This document shows positions 29,261-34,603 of a stretch of 34,603 nucleotides of DNA, piece after piece. The translations under genes and the position numbers were made by a program. The stretch comes from Posidoniimonas polymericola (GTDB lineage: Bacteria > Planctomycetota > Planctomycetia > Pirellulales > Lacipirellulaceae), in the NCBI RefSeq assembly GCF_007859935.1, contig NZ_SJPO01000010.1:225001-259603 (forward strand), given 5' to 3'. The notes beneath the pieces are model-generated. The model ran no database searches and was not told the origin of the DNA. It saw only the letters and a program-made list of their open reading frames with translations. Every line of letters begins with the position of its first letter. Position 1 is the stretch's first letter.

Positions 29261-30574
29261 TCAGCCGGCGAGAAACTTCTCGAAGTTGCTGTGCAGCAGC
29301 ATCTTGGCGTCGCGGCGAACCTCGTCCTCGGTCGCCTTCCAGCCCGTGGCGGCCAGGTCGGCGTGCTTGTCTGCTAGCACCGTGGCGATCAGCTTGCGGC
29401 TGTGGTCCCACTTGTAGATCAGCTGGTCCAGGACGCGGGCGTCGGAGTGCTGCGGTATGAAGGTCGGGCCGAGCAGCTCCATCCGCATCCGCGTCAGCTC
29501 GTCGATCAGCGACGGGTTGTTGAGGAACCACCAGCAGCCGAAGATCATCAGGTTGCCGAACTTGCGGGCGGCGACCATCAGCTCGTGCTGGTTCTCGCGG
29601 GCCAGCATCGTGCAGAAGAAGCGGTTGTCCGGGAAGTCGCGGCAGAGCGTCAGCACCGAGCCTACGTCCGACTTGCCGACCGTGTCGCCGCCGTCGCGGA
29701 GCGACGCATTCACCTGCAGCTGCGAGCCGATCATCATCGCGAACGGCAGCCCCCGCTCCGCCAGCACCGGCAGCACCACCTCACGCAGCGCTACGCTACC
29801 GGTCGAGTTGTCGTCGGCGCCGCCGTAGCGGAACGACGGCGGCAGGCTCACCGCGCCGTAGATGCCCCGCGTGCGGTCGAGCCAGTCGCGCAGAAACCCG
29901 CGGGCGTTCTCGAGGCTGGCGTCGCTCTGCTCTTCGTAGACCTCGTAGCCCCACTCCGACAGCAGCCGCGCCGCGCCGGCCCAGTCCCGCAGCAGGTTGT
30001 CGAACCGCAGCACGGGCGCAAACCGCGGGTCGCTGCCGACCTGCGGGTCGGCCAGCCACCGCTGCCGCTCGTTGGGGTCGAACACGGCGTTGGTCATCGT
30101 GATCCGCGAGACATTGGCGATCTCCATCACGCGATCGATGTAGTCGCTCGGGTCCTGCTCGGCGAACCACGAGCGGTAGCCGGCCAGGTCGCGGTCCGAG
30201 GGGTCCAGGCCGAGCTTCTCGAGGGTCGTGAGCACGCCGCGGCACGCCTCGCTGAGCGGGCTCCGCTCGAGGAACAGCTCGCGCCAGATGTGGTCGGCCT
30301 GCTCCTGCTTGCTCATCTTCCAGAAGTCGGCGTACGGCAGCTTCGAAGCCGGCACGCAGCGGTACACCTCGGCCACCAGGTAGTGGTAGGTGAGCAGCTC
30401 GTCGATGCCCCACAGCAACAGGCCCTGCGGGTCCGCTTTACCGCTCGAGCCCCCCGCCGGCGTCCCGAAGGTCGGCGGGTACAGATGGGTGTGCATGTCC
30501 CACACCGGCTGCTCTTCAATCGCCTGGCTGACGAGTTCGGCTAACGGGGTCGGGGCGATGGCGGTGCTGGACAT
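29261..30574 (-). CDS. Glucuronate isomerase-like metal-dependent hydrolase-fold enzyme
   Basis: The predicted protein has 437 residues of the amidohydrolase TIM-barrel superfamily, closest in style to uronate isomerases (UxaC). The metal motif HTH (His28, His30) sits in VWDMHTHLYPP. Other family segments are LLLWGIDELLTYHYLVAEVYRC, WRELFLERSPLSEACRGVLTTLEKLGL, a mid-barrel region with RITMTNAVFDPNERQRW, the NRFFCTMLARENQHELMVAARKF strand, and IPQHSDARVLDQLIYKWDHSRK near the end with the conserved Asp. Uronate isomerases convert glucuronate or galacturonate to the keto forms. Here no uxaB or uxuA neighbours are seen, so the exact substrate stays open. The ATG at 30574 was taken because the upstream in-frame 125 codons have shadow composition. 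Confidence 0.82.
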   Translation of the reverse strand: MSSTAIAPTPLAELVSQAIEEQPVWDMHTHLYPPTFGTPAGGSSGKADPQGLLLWGIDELLTYHYLVAEVYRCVPASKLPYADFWKMSKQEQADHIWRELFLERSPLSEACRGVLTTLEKLGLDPSDRDLAGYRSWFAEQDPSDYIDRVMEIANVSRITMTNAVFDPNERQRWLADPQVGSDPRFAPVLRFDNLLRDWAGAARLLSEWGYEVYEEQSDASLENARGFLRDWLDRTRGIYGAVSLPPSFRYGGADDNSTGSVALREVVLPVLAERGLPFAMMIGSQLQVNASLRDGGDTVGKSDVGSVLTLCRDFPDNRFFCTMLARENQHELMVAARKFGNLMIFGCWWFLNNPSLIDELTRMRMELLGPTFIPQHSDARVLDQLIYKWDHSRKLIATVLADKHADLAATGWKATEDEVRRDAKMLLHSNFEKFLAG

Positions 30575-30800
30575 GACGTTTGGCGGTTGAACGGGCGTGG
30601 TTGATGGAGCGGGCGTGGACGATGGAGATAGCGAGCGGACGACCGTCTGGCGGCGGTGCACTCGCCAGCTCACGCTGGGCCTGCACACGCACGAGGCGGC
30701 AGGGTGGCGGACGGCGCCGCCCGGCCCCGATTCCACGGAACCCGGAGACCGACACAATGAAGAGGATCGCACTCGGCAGCCGCTCTGCCCAGGGACCCCC

Positions 30801-31760
30801 CTATGGTAAGCGCATCTCGAGCACCGTTGCCGCATTCCGGGGGTGCAATTCCGCAGCCTCGCGGCGGGCCGGCAGCAGCACGGTCGAGCCCTTCTCGAGC
30901 GGCGACCGGCTCGACCCGCAAACCAGGTCGGCCTCGCCGGAAATGACACTTATCAGCTTGAAGCAATCTTCATCGGCGATCGGCGTCGGGCGGTCGAGTG
31001 CGTGGCGGTCGAGCACAAACTTGTCGCAGTCGACCAGCCGCTCGCCGCCCCCGTCCAGCGGCTCGGGCGTCTGAGGACTGACCGGGCCGCGCTCGTAGTC
31101 CGATACCTCCAGCGACTGCTCGATGTGCAGCGGCCGCGAGTTACCGTCCTTGTCGACGTGGTTCCAGTCGAACAGCCGGAACGTTGTGTTGCTCGCCTGC
31201 TGGATCTCCGCGATCATGATCCCCGCCCCCAACGCGTGCACCGTCCCCGCGCTGATGAACACGCAGTCGCCCGGCTGGGCCTCGAACGCGTGCAGGCAGC
31301 GGTCGCTCTCGCCCGCCTCGACCGCGGCGGCGAGCGCGGCGCGGTCGACCCCGTCGTTCAGGCCGGCGTAGATCTTGCTGCCCGGCTCGGCGGCCAGCAC
31401 GACCCAGGCCTCGGTCTTGCCGAGGTCGGGCGGGTCGAGCTTGGCGCCTTGGGCGTCGTTCGGGTGCACTTGGACGCTGAGCGTCCGCTGCGCGTCGAGG
31501 TACTTGAACAGCAGCGGGAACTGCTCCTGCGGCGCGTGCCGGCCGAACAGCTCCTCGTTTTTTTCCTCCACTAGTTTCCTCAGGGTCCAACCGTCGTACG
31601 GGCCGCCGGCCACGACGCTCTGGTCCTCGCCGTGGTCGACCGCCTCCCAGCTCTCGGCGGCCGATTCGTCGCCAATCGGCTTGCCGAGCACGGTCGCCAG
31701 CCGCCGGCCCCCCCACAGGTATCGCTTGAACAAGGGCTGAAACTGTAGCGGGGGCAGCAT
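30801..31760 (-). CDS. manA: Mannose-6-phosphate isomerase, class I
   Basis: The predicted protein has 319 residues. YLWGGRRL at the N-terminus and WEAVDHGEDQSVV lead to the zinc site: SVQVHPND (Gln97, His99), GKTEAWVVL (Glu117) and AGTVHALG (His175). LLFKYLDAQRTLSVQVHP and QQASNTTFRLFDW are typical of the short bacterial class of the family. The enzyme interconverts mannose 6-phosphate and fructose 6-phosphate, linking glycolysis with GDP-mannose supply. The ATG at 31760 gives the expected start (MLPPLQFQPLFKRYLWGG); the upstream in-frame stretch is not family-like. It is divergent from tatC with 134 bp between the starts, and 226 bp lie between its stop and the uronate-isomerase-like gene. 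Confidence 0.93.
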   Translation of the reverse strand: MLPPLQFQPLFKRYLWGGRRLATVLGKPIGDESAAESWEAVDHGEDQSVVAGGPYDGWTLRKLVEEKNEELFGRHAPQEQFPLLFKYLDAQRTLSVQVHPNDAQGAKLDPPDLGKTEAWVVLAAEPGSKIYAGLNDGVDRAALAAAVEAGESDRCLHAFEAQPGDCVFISAGTVHALGAGIMIAEIQQASNTTFRLFDWNHVDKDGNSRPLHIEQSLEVSDYERGPVSPQTPEPLDGGGERLVDCDKFVLDRHALDRPTPIADEDCFKLISVISGEADLVCGSSRSPLEKGSTVLLPARREAAELHPRNAATVLEMRLP

Positions 31761-31894
31761 CGGTAGGGCTCCGGCGGGGGCGGGTTTGCGTTGTGAGGGG
31801 TCTCTAGCGTTGTTATTATCAAAGCTTCGTGGGCTCCTGCCCAGCCCACCAATGCCCAGCTCACCCTCGCCCGGCCACCGCCGCACCCCGCCAC

Positions 31895-32812
31895 GTGCCG
31901 ATCCGCTCCGACCAAGACCTCTTCGAACAATCCAAGATGTCCTTCGGCGAGCACCTGGAGGAGCTGCGGGTTACGCTGTTCAAGTGTGTGCTGGCGATGC
32001 TGGTCGGCTCCGCGGTCGGCTTCTACATCGGCAGCGACGTCGTGACCTTCATCGAGGGGCCGCTGCAGGAGGGCCTCAACGAGTTCCGCATCGACCTCGC
32101 GGAGAAGCAGGCCGGCGTCGAGTCGCAGACCATCGACGACGAGGTCTACATCCCGCTGCGGATCTACGAATTCGTGGACGGCGAGAAACGCGAGCGCTTG
32201 CTGTACCTCCCGCTCGACCAGGACCCGCGGAACCAGATCATCGGCACCGGCATGACCGACGCCTTCATGGTGTACGTCAAGGCCTCGCTGATTGTGGGCG
32301 TGGTGGTCGCCAGCCCGGCGCTGTTCTACTTCATCTGGCAGTTCGTCGCGTCGGGCCTGTACCAGCACGAGCGGAAGTATGTGTACGTCTTCATGCCGTT
32401 CAGCCTCGGGCTGTTCCTGCTGGGCGCCGCGGTGGCGTTCTTCTTTGCGATCCAGCTGGTGGTGGTGTTCCTGTTTGGGTTTTACGAGTGGCTCGAGATC
32501 ACCCCGACGCCGCGGATCAACGAGTGGATGAGCTTCGTGCTGCTGCTGCCGTTGGGCTTCGGCGTCGCGTTCCAGTTGCCGCTGGTGATGCTGTTCCTCG
32601 AACGGATCGGCGTGTTTGGCGTAGCCGACTACCTCAAGTCTTGGCGGATTGCGATCCTGGTGATCTGCATCATCTCGATGCTGCTCACCCCGGCCGACCC
32701 CGGCAGCATGATCCTGCTGGCGGTGCCGCTCTGCTTCCTCTACTTCGGCGGTATCGGACTGTGCAAGTTCATGCCCCGCCGCGAATCGCCCTTCGACCCG
32801 CCGCCGGCGTAG
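31895..32812 (+). CDS. tatC: Sec-independent protein translocase TatC
   Basis: The predicted protein has 305 residues with six hydrophobic helices. The N-terminal motif MSFGEHLEELRVTLFK is the TatC signature that recognises twin-arginine signal peptides. Conserved parts further on are ALFYFIWQFVASGLYQHERKY, FFFAIQLVVVF, GVAFQLPLVM and LTPADPGSMILLAVPLCFLYF. The stretch between TM1 and TM2 is much longer than in E. coli TatC, with an inserted acidic segment including IDDEVYIPLRIYEFVDGEKRER. The GTG at 31895 is taken as the start (PIRSDQDLFEQSKMSFGEHL); an internal ATG at 31937 is a shorter alternative. TatA/B genes are not adjacent. An imperfect palindrome starts 19 bp after the stop. Confidence 0.95.
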   Translation: MPIRSDQDLFEQSKMSFGEHLEELRVTLFKCVLAMLVGSAVGFYIGSDVVTFIEGPLQEGLNEFRIDLAEKQAGVESQTIDDEVYIPLRIYEFVDGEKRERLLYLPLDQDPRNQIIGTGMTDAFMVYVKASLIVGVVVASPALFYFIWQFVASGLYQHERKYVYVFMPFSLGLFLLGAAVAFFFAIQLVVVFLFGFYEWLEITPTPRINEWMSFVLLLPLGFGVAFQLPLVMLFLERIGVFGVADYLKSWRIAILVICIISMLLTPADPGSMILLAVPLCFLYFGGIGLCKFMPRRESPFDPPPA

Positions 32813-32830
32813 TTCGCCCACGCCCGGCGA

Positions 32831-32921
32831 GCTGGAATAGGGGACTGGCTCGCGACCGCAGGGCCGACTTCATCCTTGGGCCAGACCCAACCGCGGTCGC
32901 GTGCCCGTCCCCTTTTCCAGC
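32831..32921. repeat. Long imperfect palindrome downstream of tatC
   Basis: Two 29-nt arms (32831-32859 and 32893-32921) are reverse complements at 26 of 29 positions, enclosing a 33-nt loop. The inner 9 bp (CGCGACCGC / GCGGTCGCG) are perfect, and the outer part contains GCTGGAA and GGGGAC blocks. No T-run follows on the plus strand. It could act as a 3'-end stem for tatC mRNA, but its length and imperfect symmetry are closer to a REP/BIME-like or miniature mobile element. Confidence 0.75.
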
Positions 32922-33828
32922 GGCAACCCCCGGGTGGTCTTGTCCCATTTTGGCCTGCCCCGTATTGTCCGAAATATCGATCGGAGGGCACAAAACCCCC
33001 AACCGAGCGCCGCCCCGTTTTCCCTAAGTGCTTGCCGGGAAGTCCCTTGAGCCGATTCCGCTGCGAACGGGACACAGGGTTTTGTCCCAGCCGTCACGCA
33101 CCGCCATCGGAACTACTCCGCAGCCACCGTCGGAAGCCGGCGGTTCGTCCGGCTCGCAGCGCGCGCACGCGTCCCCAAACTGTCGGCTCCCGCCCGCAGC
33201 TACGATGGAACCATCGGCGGCCCTGAAGGGATTCCTCGCCGCTACCATTGGACCGCGCGAGTGAGCTACTCGCCACAAAGAATTGGCAACTTCATCGCCA
33301 GCGTTCCGAGCAGTAGGTGCGAGGCCGAATACAAGCCCGCAGCGCCAGCAAGGGAACACCAGGATGCGTGTCCCTGTACCGCAGCGGCCGCCGATAGGAT
33401 CCCTGGCTCTCCGAGCCAGGAACTCCCAGTTGGGAGAGCCGGGGGACATTCCGGGTGGCAGCGACTTTCGCCCGCGATCAAGTTTGCCTACTGGGAAGCC
33501 AAGAGCGGGCGAACGTCGGTGTCGCTAGCGACAAGAGGCGATCGAGTTGCAAGCGGACGTCGGCGCCGCCATGCCTCTTGGGCTGCGCCCACCGACGTTC
33601 GTTCGAATGAGCACTTACGCTACCAAGCCGCCCCGCGAACGACTGTCGCCGCTACCCCGGTGCGCCGGATTTTCACGCCGGGGCGTCGAAGAAATGGGCT
33701 CTAACCCGCTGAGGTTGGGCACACCTCAGCAAGATCGCGCGCGGCTATCTGCGGACGGGTGGTCCAACTTCGGCGCCATAATGACTGACTAAACTTGCAG
33801 CGGTGTGGGTATCTCGACGGCGTTGACG
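32922..33828. other. Gene-free, palindrome-rich stretch of about 900 bp
   Basis: No open frame here has credible start context, composition or domain. Structures seen: CCTGGCTC-3 nt-GAGCCAGG (33402-33420) next to CTCCCA-GT-TGGGAG (33423-33436), with GGCTCTCC and GGAGAGCC able to pair across both as an alternative fold. A 12-bp perfect inverted repeat, CGAACGTCGGTG / CACCGACGTTCG (33510-33521 and 33590-33601), encloses an 8-bp pair CAAGAGGC / GCCTCTTG (33532-33539 and 33573-33580). The 14-bp palindrome TGTCGCTAGCGACA lies at 33520-33533. A further bulged hairpin spans about 33655-33683, and GCTGAGGT / ACCTCAGC spans 33708-33730. Two copies of the GGGACAAAACCC core lie near 32992 and 33071. Confidence 0.6.
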
Positions 33829-33918
33829 ACAGAACGACGAGCGTAACCCGGCTGTAGCGAGTGACGAGGATTTCAGAAAACGACCCGACCATAACTCGGG
33901 TTCACGCATTTGTTATGT
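33829..33918 (-). other. attC-like recombination site candidate at the 3' end of the bacterioferritin gene
   Basis: Read on the minus strand: ACATAAC (33918-33912), 4-nt spacer, GCGTGAACCCG (33907-33897), a 46-nt middle, CGGGTTACGC (33850-33841), 5-nt spacer, GTTCTGT (33835-33829). The outer boxes pair at 6 of 7 positions, and the inner boxes pair at all 10 with one extra base on the first arm. This matches the R''-L''-L'-R' plan of integron attC sites, including an extrahelical base and conserved AAC and GTT ends. The gene's TAA stop lies inside the first box, as is common in cassettes. Against it: the last box deviates from GTTRRRY, and part of the sequence can fold as a simple terminator (ACCCGA/TCGGGT then TTTT). 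Confidence 0.4.
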
Positions 33919-34407
33919 GCGCTCGTTTGCTTTGGCTGGGGCGGACATGTGTTTCGAGATGTAAGCGGATTCGCCCATCCGCTCAAGCAAATCCAATTGT
34001 AGCTCAAGCCAGCCCATGTGCCCTTCTTCATCCAGAACAATCCGTTCGAATAGACTTCGTGACCCAATATCACCTGACTCGTATGCCGTGCGAGCAGCCT
34101 TGGTATAGAAATCGATTGCTTCCTTTTCGTCGTCCAAGTCGAGTGCGAACATCTCCCGAAGCGATTTGGCAAGGGTTGGTGTTTTCTGAAGTGTTAGCTC
34201 GGGTTGTCCTTTTAGGAAAAGGATGCGTTCGATATACGCATCGGAATGCCCGAGTTCCTCGGTCATTTCTTCACGCATTTGTGATGCAAGGCGATCTAGT
34301 CCCCAATCCTCAAGTACGCTTGCATGCAACTGATACTGGTGGGCAGCGGTCAGTTCCATCGACAGAGCGGTTTGCAAGTTGGCGAGTGTTTCCGATTTGC
34401 TTGACAC
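33913..34407 (-). CDS. bfr: Bacterioferritin (ferritin-like di-iron protein) with Leu at the heme-ligand position
   Basis: The predicted protein has 164 residues with the four-helix bundle of bacterioferritins and collinear numbering with E. coli Bfr. The ferroxidase ligands are all present: Glu18 (SMELTAAHQY), Glu51 and His54 (TEELGHSDAYIERILFLKG), Glu94 (LDDEKEAI), Glu127 and His130 (LDEEGHMGWLE). The heme-ligand Met52 of E. coli is Leu here, so classical inter-subunit heme binding may be absent. The protein should oxidise and store iron as a 24-mer in the cytoplasm. The start is a GTG at 34407 with GGAG 13-16 nt upstream. Base composition is clearly lower in GC than every other gene in the window (many A/T third positions), and the gene is flanked by GTTATGT-type boxes, suggesting acquisition from another organism. 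Confidence 0.92.
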   Translation of the reverse strand: MSSKSETLANLQTALSMELTAAHQYQLHASVLEDWGLDRLASQMREEMTEELGHSDAYIERILFLKGQPELTLQKTPTLAKSLREMFALDLDDEKEAIDFYTKAARTAYESGDIGSRSLFERIVLDEEGHMGWLELQLDLLERMGESAYISKHMSAPAKANERT

Positions 34408-34603
34408 GGTCTATTCTCCGTTGTTGTGAATGCTAAGTTTTTAACGAGTAGTTGAGTACATAACGCAGAGTGCAGCTGCATTTTGGTTGGTGTGGAGTTT
34501 TGTGTAAAATGGCGAAGCCATACGGCCTTGTCGAACAACCTCTTGCCTCTTCGCGTAGAAGCCCGTTGAACGGAGTTTCAACTTAACGGGACGGAGCGAA
34601 CAT
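34408..34603. other. Low-GC upstream region of bfr to window end
   Basis: No complete gene is seen. On the minus strand, reading toward bfr, there is a bulged hairpin CCCGTT...AACGGG with inner TTGAA/TTCAA (34562-34590), a short stem ATGGC-TTC-GCCAT followed by TTTT (near 34507-34523), the 10-bp palindrome TGCAGCTGCA (34471-34480), and the box GTTATGT (34464-34458), identical in reverse to the box at the bfr stop codon. The bfr promoter and ribosome site must lie in 34408-34457. Confidence 0.5.

Noticed and set aside
29402..30544. Plus-strand open frame of 380 codons antisense to the uronate-isomerase-like gene
   Set aside because: It has antisense shadow composition; the minus-strand product has metal-binding and family motifs.
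34562..34590. GTTGAAC and ACTTAAC boxes near the window end as a second attC site
   Set aside because: The boxes match the loose consensus, but no paired inner boxes link them to the GTTATGT at 34464-34458, and the sequence is cut by the window edge.

Overview
This is a high-GC window, roughly 65% by eye, of 34.6 kb that reads like a chromosome segment from a planctomycete, most likely of the order Pirellulales (inference from gene content). The pointers are a formylglycine-type sulfatase flanked by DUF1080 genes, a large secreted protein ending in dockerin-like loops plus a PEP-CTERM tail, an ECF-type sigma factor, a Rho with a long RG-rich tail, and few clear Shine-Dalgarno sites. No phage, insertion sequence transposase, CRISPR array or rRNA was seen.

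Layout. 1-3231 (+): the 3' part of a PotD-like periplasmic binding protein gene overlaps a membrane histidine kinase gene, suggesting a sensor pair. 3265-9705 (-): a carbohydrate-degradation block with a decayed DUF1080 gene, a sulfatase, an intact DUF1080 protein and a GH43-GH51 fusion. 9842-12828 (-): fatty acid desaturase, tRNA-Ser(GGA), a two-copy 56-bp hairpin repeat and rho, followed by a gene-poor kilobase. 13892-17756: thioredoxin-fold/YHS-like secreted protein, HEAT/TPR protein, a planctomycete-type secreted protein and a sigma factor. 18281-23632: 7Fe ferredoxin, HNH endonuclease with three palindromic 21-bp repeats upstream, a small zinc-ribbon-like protein, a GspF-like membrane protein and the PEP-CTERM protein. 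24217-27157 (-): trkA-trkH potassium uptake operon. 27379-31760 (-): lipoprotein plus small Cys-motif protein, uronate-isomerase-like enzyme and manA. 31895-32812 (+): tatC.

The last 1.8 kb differs from the rest. After tatC comes a long imperfect palindrome, then about 900 bp without a convincing gene but rich in inverted repeats. A bacterioferritin gene of visibly lower GC follows. Its stop codon lies inside a structure with the layout of an integron attC site, and a matching GTTATGT box lies upstream of the gene. This suggests a laterally acquired, cassette-like unit and is the most interesting part of the window. No integrase gene is visible, so it is a hypothesis.

The genes mostly form small independent operons: core functions (rho, tatC, manA, trkAH, fdxA) interleaved with polysaccharide-degradation and envelope genes.
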